Positions 27,390-35,948 of a stretch of DNA of 64,000 nt are shown in pieces. The stretch is from Bog-473 sp963704355 (GTDB lineage Bacteria; Actinomycetota; Acidimicrobiia; Acidimicrobiales; RAAP-2). The stretch spans positions 1,426,001 through 1,490,000 of the forward strand of contig OY969891.1 in NCBI GenBank assembly GCA_963704355.1. The letters run 5' to 3'. Numbering within the stretch: the stretch's first letter is position 1; every line of letters begins with the position of its first letter. Under the pieces are notes generated by a model that saw only the letters and a list, made by a program, of their open reading frames with translations, did not search any database and was not told the origin of the DNA. Both the position numbers and the translations under genes were made by a program.

Positions 27390-28429
27390 GCGCCGGCTGG
27401 CGCGGCGTCATCACCGAGTACCGCGACTTCCTCCCGGTCACCGAGCGCACGCCGGTCGTCACGCTGCTCGAGGGCGGCACCCCGCTCGTGCCCGCCCCGC
27501 GCCTGTCGGAGCGGGTGAACGCCGAGGTGTGGCTGAAGGTCGAGGGCGCCAACCCCACCGGGAGCTTCAAGGACCGGGGCATGACGATGGCCATCTCCAT
27601 GGCGGTCGAGGAGGGGGCGAAGGCGGTCGTCTGCGCGTCGACGGGGAACACCTCGGCCTCCGCCGCCGCCTACGCCTCGCGGGCCGGGCTGGCCTGCGTC
27701 GTGCTCATCCCCGACGGGCACATCGCGCTGGGCAAGCTGGCCCAGGCGCTCATGCACGGGGCGCGGGTGCTCCAGGTGCGCGGCAACTTCGACCAGTTGT
27801 TGACGATCGTGCGGGACCTGCCCAACCACGCGCCCATCACCGTCGTGAACTCGGTCAACCCGCACCGGATCGAGGGGCAGAAGACGGGCGCCTTCGAGAT
27901 CGTCGACGTGCTGGGCGACGCCCCCGACGTCCACTGCATCCCCGTGGGCAACGCCGGGAATATTTCGGCCTACTGGCGGGGTTATCTACAGTACAAGGAG
28001 GCGGGAAAGGCGACGAAGTTGCCCCGCATGATGGGATTCCAGGCCGCAGGTGCGGCGCCGATTGTGCTCGGGCACCCCGTCGAGGAGCCCGAGACGATCG
28101 CCACGGCGATCCGCATCGGGAACCCGGCCAGTTGGTACTCGGCCACGGCGGCCGCCTCCGAGTCCGGCGGATCCATCTCGGCCGTCTCCGACGACGAGAT
28201 CCTCGATGCGTACACGTTCTTGGCCAAGGAGGAGTCCGTCTTCTGCGAGGCCGCGTCGTCGGCGTCGGTGGCCGGCCTCCTCAAGCAGGGCGTACCGGCG
28301 GGCTCGCGGGTCGTCTGCGTCTTGACCGGGCACGGGTTGAAGGACCCGGACCTGGCCATCAAGGCCATCTCGGTCCCCACGGTGATCGATCTGGACCTCG
28401 AGACGGTCCTGGCCGAGATCTCGCTCTGA
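27386..28429 (+). CDS. thrC: Threonine synthase
   Basis: A 347-residue PLP enzyme converting O-phosphohomoserine to threonine. The PLP lysine is K62 in NPTGSFKDRGMTMA. Also seen are CASTGNTSASAAAYAS and the phosphate-binding PVGNAGNISAYWRGY. The length matches the short actinobacterial form. The GTG start overlaps hom by 4 bp, so the two are co-translated. The usual third gene, homoserine kinase thrB, does not follow; the next gene is rho, 267 bp away with its own promoter. Homoserine kinase activity must be encoded elsewhere. Confidence 0.96.
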
Positions 28430-28488
28430 CCTGGCCTCTCGGCCTGCCGCCCGGGTTACCAGGGCGACCGGCCGGAACCCGGGGTGTG

Positions 28489-28517
28489 TTGGCACTCCGG
28501 TGCGTACCGGGTAAAGT
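28489..28517 (+). promoter_or_regulatory. Vegetative-type promoter of rho with long leader
   Basis: TTGGCA at 28489-28494 and TAAAGT at 28512-28517 are separated by 17 bp, close to the housekeeping sigma consensus. Transcription would start near 28524, giving a leader of about 170 nt before the rho ATG. The leader contains the perfect palindrome GCGCTTCGAAGCGC at 28533-28546. A structured leader is compatible with rho autoregulation, as known in other bacteria. Confidence 0.6.
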
Positions 28518-28696
28518 GTGTCTATCCCCACTGCGCTTCGAAGCGCTCTCCGCGGGTACAAGCGGTCTCGGGAGAGCCAACGTGGTGGTGACTTGGGGGA
28601 GGGCTTCACACACGCAAGCCCTTCGCCTCCCTGAAATCCCCTCGCCACGCGTGGACCATCATCCGGGCCGGCGATAACCCTCGTAGATGAGGAGCC

Positions 28697-30541
28697 ATGA
28701 CTGCGGAACAGCAGCTCGAACGATCGGTTCTCGAAGGCAAGGAGCGAGATGAGCTCAGTGCCATCGCCCAGGCCATGTCGCTCAAGACGACGAGCCGGAC
28801 GAAGAAAGCCGACATCATTGATCAGATCCTCCATGCGACGGGCGTGACCTCCGGGTCGGCGTCCGCCGCATCGAGCAACGGCGACGGGGACGTCGACGGG
28901 AACGGCACCAAGCCGTCCCGGCGCTCCCGCACCGCCACCGCCACCGCCACCGCCACGGCCGAGGCCGCGGACACGCCGGCCACCGCCGAGACGCCCGCGG
29001 CCGAAGCCTCGGCCCCCGACACCTCGGCTGCGGAGACTCCGGCCACCGAGCCCGCCTCGGGTGAGGCCGCCCCGGGGGCGACCGCCTCGGGTGCGGCGGC
29101 CGGGACCGGCAACTCCGGACCGGCCGTCTTCGTGGAGCCGCCGGACCTGGCGACGGGCACCGAGCCGGCGCCGCGCCAAAACGGCCAGCAGAACCAACAC
29201 GGCCAGCAGAACCAGCACAACCAGCCCGGCAACCAGCAGGGCCAGGGCCAGGGCCAGGGCAACCGCAACCGCGGCAACCAGAGCCAGAACCGCCAGCAGC
29301 CCGACGGCGACGTCGGCAACCGCCGCAGTCGCCGGCGCCGCGGCCGCGAGCGCCCCGGCCAGGGCGGCGAGCTCCAGGGCGGTGGGCAGGAGCAGCCCTA
29401 CACCGGCGAGATGGTCGAAGTGAAGGGCATGCTCGACCTGCGCGACGAGGGCTACGGCTTCCTGCGCTGCGAGGGGTACCTGCCCTCGACGAAGGACGTG
29501 TACGTCTCCATCAGCCAGGCCCGCAAGTTCGCGCTGCGCCGGGGCGACTACGTGGAGGGCGCGTGCCGGCCGGCGTCGAACAACGAGAAGTACCCGGCCT
29601 TGTTGCGCATCGACTCCATCTCGGGTCTCGATCCCGAGGAGGCACGCAACCGCCCCAAGTTCGAGGACCTGACGCCGCTGTTCCCCGACTCGCGGCTCAA
29701 CCTCGAGATGCCTGGTGACAAGGACAACCTCACGGCGCGGATCGTGGACCTGCTCTCGCCGATCGGCAAGGGACAGCGCGGCATGATCGTGTCGCCCCCC
29801 AAGGCCGGCAAGACGACGGTCATGAAGCAGATCGCCCATTCCATTGAGGCCAACAACCCCGACGTGCACCTCATGGTGTTGTTGGTGGACGAGCGGCCCG
29901 AGGAAGTGACCGACATGCGCCGCACCGTCAAGGGTGAGGTGATCGCGTCGACCTTCGACCGCCCGTCGGAGGAGCACACGCAGGTCGCCGAGCTCGCGAT
30001 CGAGCGGGCCAAGCGGCTCGTCGAGTTGGGCCGCGACGTCGTCATCATCCTCGACGGCATCACCCGCCTGGCCCGCGCCTACAACCTGGCCGCCCCGGCC
30101 ACCGGCCGCATCATGTCGGGTGGTGTCGACTCGGGTGCGCTGTACCCGCCGAAGAAGTTCTTCGGTGCGGCCCGCAACATCGAGGAGGGCGGCTCGCTGA
30201 CCATTCTGGCCAGCGCGCTCGTCGAGACCGGATCCAAAATGGACGAGGTCATCTTCGAGGAGTTCAAGGGCACCGGCAACATGGAGCTGCGGCTCGACCG
30301 CCGGCTCTCGGAGCGCCGCCTCTACCCGGCCATCGACGTCAACGCGAGCTCGACCCGGCACGAGGAGCTGCTCTTCGAGCGGGGCCAGCTGCAGCAGGTC
30401 TGGAAGCTGCGCCGGGTCCTCAACGCGCTGGCCAGCGACGGCAAGGACGCCGCCGGGCTCGAGCTGCTGATGGACAAGATCCGCACCACGGCGAGCAACG
30501 ACGAGTTCCTGGCCGAGATCGCCAAGGGCCCCGGCACCTGA
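28697..30541 (+). CDS. rho: Transcription termination factor Rho with QN-rich insertion
   Basis: A 614-residue hexameric RNA-dependent ATPase that releases transcripts. Order: Rho_N helix domain (1-50), an Ala/Thr/Glu-rich linker (70-140), a Gln/Asn/Gly-rich segment (161-202), an Arg-rich patch (208-220), then the S1-like RNA-binding domain (YGFLRCEGYLPSTKDVYVS). The ATPase core has Walker A SPPKAGKTT (366-374), Walker B VVIILDGITR and KGTGNMELRLDR. Actinobacterial Rho proteins commonly have an N-terminal insertion, but the QN-rich block looks prion-like. GAGGAG lies just upstream of the ATG. It is transcribed from its own promoter, upstream of rpmE and prfA. Confidence 0.97.
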   Translation: MTAEQQLERSVLEGKERDELSAIAQAMSLKTTSRTKKADIIDQILHATGVTSGSASAASSNGDGDVDGNGTKPSRRSRTATATATATAEAADTPATAETPAAEASAPDTSAAETPATEPASGEAAPGATASGAAAGTGNSGPAVFVEPPDLATGTEPAPRQNGQQNQHGQQNQHNQPGNQQGQGQGQGNRNRGNQSQNRQQPDGDVGNRRSRRRRGRERPGQGGELQGGGQEQPYTGEMVEVKGMLDLRDEGYGFLRCEGYLPSTKDVYVSISQARKFALRRGDYVEGACRPASNNEKYPALLRIDSISGLDPEEARNRPKFEDLTPLFPDSRLNLEMPGDKDNLTARIVDLLSPIGKGQRGMIVSPPKAGKTTVMKQIAHSIEANNPDVHLMVLLVDERPEEVTDMRRTVKGEVIASTFDRPSEEHTQVAELAIERAKRLVELGRDVVIILDGITRLARAYNLAAPATGRIMSGGVDSGALYPPKKFFGAARNIEEGGSLTILASALVETGSKMDEVIFEEFKGTGNMELRLDRRLSERRLYPAIDVNASSTRHEELLFERGQLQQVWKLRRVLNALASDGKDAAGLELLMDKIRTTASNDEFLAEIAKGPGT

Positions 30542-30594
30542 GCCGCTGCCCCTGAGCCGCTGCCCGGGGGGGCACGGCCCGGGGTCGCCGGCGC

Positions 30595-30621
30595 CGCCGG
30601 AATACCGGCGTCACTTACACT
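30595..30621 (+). promoter_or_regulatory. rho/rpmE hairpin and rpmE -10 element
   Basis: CGCCGG-aata-CCGGCG at 30595-30610 is a short perfect hairpin. It is followed by TACACT at 30616-30621, a plausible -10 placing the rpmE start of transcription about 20 nt before its ATG. GGAG upstream of the ATG completes a leadered mRNA. No clear -35 is seen. Confidence 0.45.
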
Positions 30622-30647
30622 GTTTGACTGAATCGACTGGAGTTCTC

Positions 30648-30890
30648 ATGAAGACCGACATCCACCCCGACTACAAAGACGCCACGGTGAAGTGCTCGTG
30701 CGGCAACACGTTCACGACCCACTCCACCAAGGCCGACCTCCACGTCGAGCTGTGCAACGAGTGCCACCCGTTCTTCACCGGCAAGCAGAAGCTGGTCGAC
30801 TCCGGTGGACGCGTGGAGCGCTTCCAGCGCCGCTACGGCGAGCGCAAGGGTAAGCCGAAGGCCAAGCCCGCCCCCTCGGCATCGGAATAG
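30648..30890 (+). CDS. rpmE: Ribosomal protein bL31, zinc-binding type
   Basis: An 80-residue ribosomal protein, starting MKTDIHPDYKDATVKCSCG. The zinc-binding Cys pairs are in KCSCGN and LCNECHPF, so this is the C+ form; a zinc-free paralogue may exist elsewhere. The C-terminus is a Lys/Pro-rich tail. The ATG at 30648 is preceded by GGAG and is chosen over an in-frame start 24 bp upstream. The gene lies between rho and prfA, the conserved actinobacterial order, and helps stabilise the subunit bridge of the ribosome. Confidence 0.97.
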   Translation: MKTDIHPDYKDATVKCSCGNTFTTHSTKADLHVELCNECHPFFTGKQKLVDSGGRVERFQRRYGERKGKPKAKPAPSASE

Positions 30891-30895
30891 CCCCC

Positions 30896-30920
30896 GGCGC
30901 GGCCCCGGACGGGCCGCGCC
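30896..30920 (+). terminator. GC-rich hairpin after rpmE
   Basis: GGCGCGGCCC (30896-30905) pairs perfectly with GGGCCGCGCC (30911-30920) around a 5-nt loop. There is no T-tract, as is common for actinobacterial I-shaped terminators. It begins 6 bases after the rpmE stop and precedes the prfA promoter hexamer. Confidence 0.65.
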
Positions 30921-30944
30921 ACCCGGCGGCCCTAGCCTGGTCCT

Positions 30945-32024
30945 GTGTTTGACGACCGGATGGCCGCGCTCGAGGAGGAGTTCTCCTCCGTCGAGACCGC
31001 GCTGGCCGACCCGGCCACGCTCTCGGACGCCGACCGCCTGCGCGACCTGTCGCGCCGGCACAAGGAGCTCGGCGAGATCGTCAAGGCCTGGCACGACCTG
31101 ACCGCGGCCCGTGAAGACCTGGTCACGGCGCACGAGATGCTGACCGAGGCCTCCGGCGACGAGCGCGAGCTGATGCGCCAGGAAGTGGAGGAGACGGAGT
31201 CGCGTGCGGCGCGGCTCGAAGACCGCATTCAGACGCTGCTGCTGCCCAAGGACCCTAACGACGGGCGCAACGTGATCATGGAGATCCGCGGCGCCGTGGG
31301 CGGGGACGAAGCCAACCTGTTCGCCCGCGTGCTCTACGACATGTACCTGCGCTTCGCCGTCTTGATGAAGTGGAAGGTCGAGGTCCTCTCGGAGGACGCG
31401 TCGGACAAGGACGGGATCAACGAGGCCGTCTTCCTGGTGAAGGGCGCCGATGCCTACAGCCGGCTCGAGCACGAGGGCGGCACGCACCGCGTGCAGCGCG
31501 TCCCGGTGACCGAGGCCAAAGGCCGCATCCACACCTCGACGGCGACGGTGACCGTGTTGCCCGAAGCCGAGGAGGTCGATGTCCAGATCGACCCCAACGA
31601 CCTCAAGATCGACGTGTACCGCTCGACCGGCCCCGGCGGGCAGTCGGTCAACACCACGGACTCGGCCGTGCGGATCACCCACCTCCCGACCGGCACGGTC
31701 GTGGCCATGCAGGACGAGAAGAGCCAGATACAGAACCGGGCCAAGGCGATGGTCGTGCTGCGGGCCCGGCTGCTCAAGGCCGAGCAGGACCGCCAGGCCG
31801 CCGAGATGTCGGCCCAGCGCCGTGGCCAGGTGGGGGCGGGCAGCCGCACCGACAAGATCCGCACGTACAACTACAAGGAGAACCGGGTCACCGACCACCG
31901 GATCAACTTGACGCTCTACAAGCTGGACCGCGTGCTCGAGGGCGACCTGGTCGAACTGACCGAGGCGCTCATGGCCGACAAGCGGACGCGCCAGCTGGCC
32001 GGCGACGTGGAGGACATCGCGTGA
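30945..32024 (+). CDS. prfA: Peptide chain release factor 1
   Basis: A 359-residue class I release factor reading UAA and UAG. The codon-recognition tripeptide of RF1 is seen as PVT (187-189, RVPVTEAKGRIHTS), a variant of the usual PAT or PxT. The catalytic GGQ is at 231-233 (STGPGGQSVNTTDSAVR); its Gln is methylated by PrmC, encoded next. The GTG start at 30945 lies exactly 6 bp after TAGCCT (30933-30938), so the transcript is probably leaderless. The stop overlaps the prmC start by 4 bp. Confidence 0.97.
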   Translation: MFDDRMAALEEEFSSVETALADPATLSDADRLRDLSRRHKELGEIVKAWHDLTAAREDLVTAHEMLTEASGDERELMRQEVEETESRAARLEDRIQTLLLPKDPNDGRNVIMEIRGAVGGDEANLFARVLYDMYLRFAVLMKWKVEVLSEDASDKDGINEAVFLVKGADAYSRLEHEGGTHRVQRVPVTEAKGRIHTSTATVTVLPEAEEVDVQIDPNDLKIDVYRSTGPGGQSVNTTDSAVRITHLPTGTVVAMQDEKSQIQNRAKAMVVLRARLLKAEQDRQAAEMSAQRRGQVGAGSRTDKIRTYNYKENRVTDHRINLTLYKLDRVLEGDLVELTEALMADKRTRQLAGDVEDIA

Positions 32025-32953
32025 CGGTGAGCGCAGGAATCGCCGGGGTCACCCGCGGTGCGCTGGTGGCCGAGCTGGCCGAGGTGGTCGGGGCACCGCA
32101 CGAGGCGCGCTTCATCGTCGACGAGGTGCTCGGCCTCGGGCTGGTGCTCGGGCACCCCAACCCGCCCACCGGCCCGCTCGACGTCACCGCGGTCGCGGCG
32201 GCGCGCGCCATGGCCGCACGGCGCGCGGCGGGCGAGCCGTTGCAGTACGTGTTCGGGCACTGGCCCTTCCGCCGCCTCGACCTCACGGTCGACCCGAGGG
32301 TGCTCATCCCGCGTCCGGAGACCGAGCAGGTGGTGGAGGTGGCGCTGGCCGAGGCCGCGGGCCTGGCCGCGTCGCTCGGGGCGTCCGGCGACGACAAGCT
32401 CGTCGTGGTCGACGTGGGCACCGGGACCGGCGCCATCGCGTTGGCCCTGGCGACCGAGCTGTCGCCGCGGGTGCTGCAGGCGGTGTGGGCGACCGACGCC
32501 AGTCGCGACGCCCTGGCCGTGGCGGCGGTCAACCTCGAGGCGGCGCGGGCGGCGAATCCCGCCCCGCTGCCGCCGGTCACCCTGGCCCGGGGTACCTGGC
32601 TGGACCCGCTGCCGGCGTCGCTGCGGGGCCGGGTCGACCTCGTGGTGTCCAACCCGCCGTACGTGAGCGAGTCCGAATGGCCCGAGCTGCCGGCCGAGGT
32701 GCGCCAGGAGCCGCGGGCGGCGCTGGTCGCCGGGCCGGGCAGCGACGGCACGCCGGGCCTGGCCGGCGTCGAGGCCGTCCTTTCGCAGGCCCGCGGGTGG
32801 CTGCGCCGCCCGGGCGCGGCGGTGGTCGAGCTCGCACCGCACCAGGCCGAGGCCGCGTTGGCGCTGGCCCGGCGCCTGGGGTACGGCGACGTGCGGGTGG
32901 AGCGTGACCTGGCGGGTCGGCCGCGCGCCCTGGTCGGCCGGATCGTGGAGTAG
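32021..32953 (+). CDS. prmC: Release factor glutamine methyltransferase
   Basis: A 310-residue SAM-dependent methyltransferase that methylates the GGQ glutamine of release factors. Motif I is VVDVGTGTGAIALALA and the substrate-binding NPPY is in VVSNPPYVSESEW. The N-terminal helical domain ends with QYVFGHWPFRRLDLTVDPRV and LIPRPETEQVVE, as in HemK/PrmC. The GTG start is within the prfA stop (GTGA), so both are co-translated. The length is slightly above the E. coli enzyme because of Ala/Gly-rich insertions. Confidence 0.96.
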   Translation: MTVSAGIAGVTRGALVAELAEVVGAPHEARFIVDEVLGLGLVLGHPNPPTGPLDVTAVAAARAMAARRAAGEPLQYVFGHWPFRRLDLTVDPRVLIPRPETEQVVEVALAEAAGLAASLGASGDDKLVVVDVGTGTGAIALALATELSPRVLQAVWATDASRDALAVAAVNLEAARAANPAPLPPVTLARGTWLDPLPASLRGRVDLVVSNPPYVSESEWPELPAEVRQEPRAALVAGPGSDGTPGLAGVEAVLSQARGWLRRPGAAVVELAPHQAEAALALARRLGYGDVRVERDLAGRPRALVGRIVE

Positions 32954-32966
32954 AGAAAGAGGACAA

Positions 32967-33773
32967 ATGGGGGATGTCGAGGACACCGGAGATTTTTTCG
33001 AGGGGACCGAAGGGGCGTCGGAGGCAGGCGATGCGGCCTGGGCCGCTGCCGTGTCGAACGTGGTGCGCCGGGAGGCCGTCGTCGAGGACGCGGATGTCGA
33101 CCCCACATCGCACCCGCCGCTCGTCGGGATGAATGCGGACGAGGTGGCGTCGGCGCTCGGGGACGGAACGGTGGTTGGCCTTCCCGCGGTGGGCGGGTAT
33201 TGCCTGGTGGTGCAGGCCGGTGCGCCCGGCGCCGAGGCACGCCTCGAGGCGCTGGCCGCCGACCCCGACGGTCCCCACTATGCGGTTGGGAACGTCGAGG
33301 AGGTGCGGGCCCTGACCTCGGGCTGGAGCGACGAGATTGAGCGCCTGCTCGAGCGCTGCTGGCCCGGCCCCGTCGACGTGTTCTTGCCCCGCGCCGTCTC
33401 GGGTGCCCACGACGAGGCCGACGTGGCCGACGCCGCGGCGGGAGAGAACGACCATGGCGGCTGGGCCGTCACCGTCGGGATGCCCGACGGGCGTGCGCTC
33501 CGGCGACTGTGCAAGCAGCACGGACCTTGGCGGACGATCCCTCTCAACTTCAACGAGGCCGCCGAGGTGGCGCGCGCGTTCGACGTGGCGGACGTGGCGC
33601 TCGTCGTGGACGGCGGGCGACGCGAGGGGGAGCAACCGACGCTGGTGGACGCCACCGTGTCACCGGTGCGCGTGTTGCGCGAAGGCGCGCTGCCCGGGAA
33701 CTTCATCGACGCGAGCATGGCCATGAGCACGAAGAAGCGGTGGTTCTCCCGGGCGAAGCGCGGCGAGGGGTGA
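32967..33773 (+). CDS. Sua5/YrdC-like protein with eroded active site
   Basis: A 268-residue protein from ATG 32967, preceded by AAGAGG. It sits exactly where actinobacteria keep the Sua5 (threonylcarbamoyl-AMP synthase) gene after prmC. The fold can be traced: ADEVASALGDGTVVGLPAVGG, WPGPVDVFLPRA, VTVGMPDGRALRRLCKQHGPW and LVVDGGRREGEQPTLVDATV, ending VRVLREGALP. The key residues are gone. The usual LPTDTVYGL is GLPAVGGYCL, no K-x-R motif is seen, and PSANLSG is replaced by PLNFNEA. It is probably non-catalytic or has a changed substrate; a true Sua5 would be needed elsewhere for t6A-tRNA. The acidic N-terminal 50 residues are extra. Confidence 0.7.
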   Translation: MGDVEDTGDFFEGTEGASEAGDAAWAAAVSNVVRREAVVEDADVDPTSHPPLVGMNADEVASALGDGTVVGLPAVGGYCLVVQAGAPGAEARLEALAADPDGPHYAVGNVEEVRALTSGWSDEIERLLERCWPGPVDVFLPRAVSGAHDEADVADAAAGENDHGGWAVTVGMPDGRALRRLCKQHGPWRTIPLNFNEAAEVARAFDVADVALVVDGGRREGEQPTLVDATVSPVRVLREGALPGNFIDASMAMSTKKRWFSRAKRGEG

Positions 33774-33814
33774 GGACGATCCCCGACTGGCGCTAAGGGG
33801 CGGTTGATTCCAAC

Positions 33815-34095
33815 GGTCTCGTCTCAGCGGTGATCCGCGCCCTGCGCTGGCAGCGCTCTCAGATCAGGCCGGAACGGCTGGGATTCGGACGCGCTGTATA
33901 GACAAGGTCTATCCAAAAGGGCGCACGGGTCTCGTCTCAGCGGTGATCCGCGCCCGGCGCTGGCAGCGCTCTCAGATCAGGCCCGAACGGCTGGGATTCG
34001 GACGCGCTGTATAGGGACGAGGTCTATACAAAAGGGCGCCGACTGCATAGAGGCAGCCCGATACAGAGAGAGCACCCTCGGGACCAGCGCAAGCT
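33815..34095. repeat. Two ~113-bp direct repeats, hairpin element family copies 1 and 2
   Basis: GGTCTCGTCTCAGCGG begins units at 33815 and 33928, 113 bp apart and nearly identical for about 110 bp. Each ends in a small hairpin (GTATAG...CTATAC at 34009-34029 in copy 2) followed by AAAAGGGCGC. The segment from about 33990 to 34090 is also homologous to the reverse complement of 63118-63211. No protein is encoded. This fills the 389-bp gap between the Sua5-like gene and the membrane-protein gene. Confidence 0.85.
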
Positions 34096-34162
34096 TTGTC
34101 GGTGCGCCACTTGCCCTCTTGGTGACGGGTCCGAAGCGGCGTCCGCGACGATCGGACTTCGT

Positions 34163-35842
34163 CTAGGCCGGCGCCGCCGGTTGGATGGTCAACGCCTGAG
34201 CGGCCCCGGGGTCAGTCGTCGATGCGTCGCGGTGCCGGCGCACCTCTTCGAGCAGCGGCGTGAGGGCCAGCACCATCCCGGTCAGGGCGAAGACCGGCTG
34301 GAGGAACCAGGTCGGCAGTACGAGCAGCAGGTTGCCCACCGTGTCGAACCACGTGACCAGTGCGCAGACGACGACGCACGCCCAGAGGAAGATGCCCCAG
34401 CGAGACCACGGCTGTGCCCGTGTCAGACCCACGAAGGCGAGGGCGACGGCGCTCGCCAGCACGAGGAGCGGGACGACGTCCTCGAGATGCAGCCTCGAGC
34501 TGATGTGCAGGAAGTAGACGTCGAGTGTGAACCCGATCACCACGGCCGCCAGCCACGCCACGACCGAGCCTCGGAGGTGGTGGCGCGTCACCTCCAGGAG
34601 GACCAGCGCCACCGCCAGCGCCATGAAGTAGTAGGGGAACAGATTCTGTTCGAAGACGAGGCGCAGGCTGAGGGACGTCGCGACGAGCGACATCATCGTT
34701 ACGGATGAGGTGGCGGCGGGGCCGAGACGGCGCACCGCCCACCACGCCAGCACGAGCGCCAGGGCGATGGGCAGCAGCCGCGAGCCGAGCACGACCAGGA
34801 CGCCGCGGTGGGCCAGCTCCCACATCGCCGTGCCGCCGTAGGAAGGGTTGTTGCCGGACCCGACCGTGATGGCGCGCAGGACCGCTCCGTGGGTGCCCAC
34901 AGCGAGCGGCACCACGAGCAGCATGGCCGCCGCCAAGGCGCCGCCGACGTAATGCCACCTCCGTCGGGCGGGCGCGAGCGCGAGTAGGGGAGCGGCCACC
35001 AGGAGCGCGTACTGCTGCGAGAGCACCGCGAGCGCGATGAGCGCGCCCGCCCACGCCCAGGACCCCCGACGCGCGCAGGCCATGGCGCCGAGGGCCAGCC
35101 CGAGCGCGAAGAGGTCTTGGGGGTGGAAGTAGAAGGTCACGCAGAGCCAGACGACGGGCAGGCACGCGACGACGAGCAGCGTCGCCGGCTCCCAGCGCCG
35201 GCATCCGCGTCCGGCTGCCCGCAGCCAGGCGACGATCCCGGCGAGCAGGACGAGCCAGCCGGTGTAGCCGATCGAGCGCGTCGCGTCCGACGCGCCGGCG
35301 AGTTGGGCCCAGTGGCGGATGGCGACGTCAGCACTGTCACACTGCGGTCCCATGGCGGCGTGGGACGGGAAGGGAACGGCGTGCCCGATGCCGCCGAGCG
35401 CGGCGATCGCGCCCGAGAAGAGCGGATAGACGGGAGCGATGAGCGGCTCATGGAGCACGGTGACCGACGGGAACGCGCAGGTCAGCTCGCCGTGAGCGAT
35501 GGCCCAGGTCGAGTACACCGACTCCTCGGGGTCGACGTGGCCCGGACCTCCATTCAAGCTGGCCAACGCAACGAACGCGAACGTGGCAACCGCCCACCAG
35601 AGCACGCACCAACCGCGCGACACCGGCGCATCGAGCCACGCGACCCACCGCGGAGCGGGGCTGGCCAACCCGACGGTCGGCGCGTGGACGTCGTTGCCGG
35701 TCGGTGCGTTCGCCCCTTCGGTCGTGGTCGCGTTCGCGGAGGCGTGTGGCTCTCCCACCCCGGTGGCGCGACAAAGAGCGCGCCTCGGGGCGCCGAGTTC
35801 CCCCATCCCCTGCAGTATCGGCAACCCCGCCACCCCGGACAT
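34163..35842 (-). CDS. Polytopic membrane protein, GT-C/DUF2029-like
   Basis: A 559-residue protein with about 11-12 membrane helices after a 70-residue cytosolic N-terminus. The first loop holds GGPGHVDPEESVYSTWAIAHG, an acidic motif like the D-x-E loop of GT-C glycosyltransferases. Similar polytopic proteins (DUF2029, GT87) use polyprenyl-phosphate mannose to build lipoglycans in actinobacteria. No clear ribosome-binding site precedes ATG 35842, and ATG at residue 13 is an alternative. It stands alone in the accessory block, with no glycan operon around it. Mannosyltransferase is a reasonable guess, but a non-enzymatic transporter cannot be excluded. Confidence 0.6.
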   Translation of the reverse strand: MSGVAGLPILQGMGELGAPRRALCRATGVGEPHASANATTTEGANAPTGNDVHAPTVGLASPAPRWVAWLDAPVSRGWCVLWWAVATFAFVALASLNGGPGHVDPEESVYSTWAIAHGELTCAFPSVTVLHEPLIAPVYPLFSGAIAALGGIGHAVPFPSHAAMGPQCDSADVAIRHWAQLAGASDATRSIGYTGWLVLLAGIVAWLRAAGRGCRRWEPATLLVVACLPVVWLCVTFYFHPQDLFALGLALGAMACARRGSWAWAGALIALAVLSQQYALLVAAPLLALAPARRRWHYVGGALAAAMLLVVPLAVGTHGAVLRAITVGSGNNPSYGGTAMWELAHRGVLVVLGSRLLPIALALVLAWWAVRRLGPAATSSVTMMSLVATSLSLRLVFEQNLFPYYFMALAVALVLLEVTRHHLRGSVVAWLAAVVIGFTLDVYFLHISSRLHLEDVVPLLVLASAVALAFVGLTRAQPWSRWGIFLWACVVVCALVTWFDTVGNLLLVLPTWFLQPVFALTGMVLALTPLLEEVRRHRDASTTDPGAAQALTIQPAAPA

Positions 35843-35875
35843 GGGCCAAAAGGACCAGATCCCGACCCGTCCACA

Positions 35876-35914
35876 ACCGCAACGGCACCGGCAACGGCAA
35901 CGGCAACGCCAACG
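35876..35914. repeat. GGCAAC hexanucleotide repeat
   Basis: Five to six imperfect copies of ggcaac/ggcacc lie between the stop of the dioxygenase gene and the start of the membrane-protein gene, upstream of the latter. It is one of several hexanucleotide microsatellites in the window. Confidence 0.75.
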
Positions 35915-35948
35915 GGCCGCGACCGCAGGCGGCGTCGCCGCCCCTGGC

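Noticed and set aside
33815..34095. A CRISPR array
   Set aside because: Only two copies of a 110-bp unit exist, without short repeats and unique spacers, and no cas genes are in the window.
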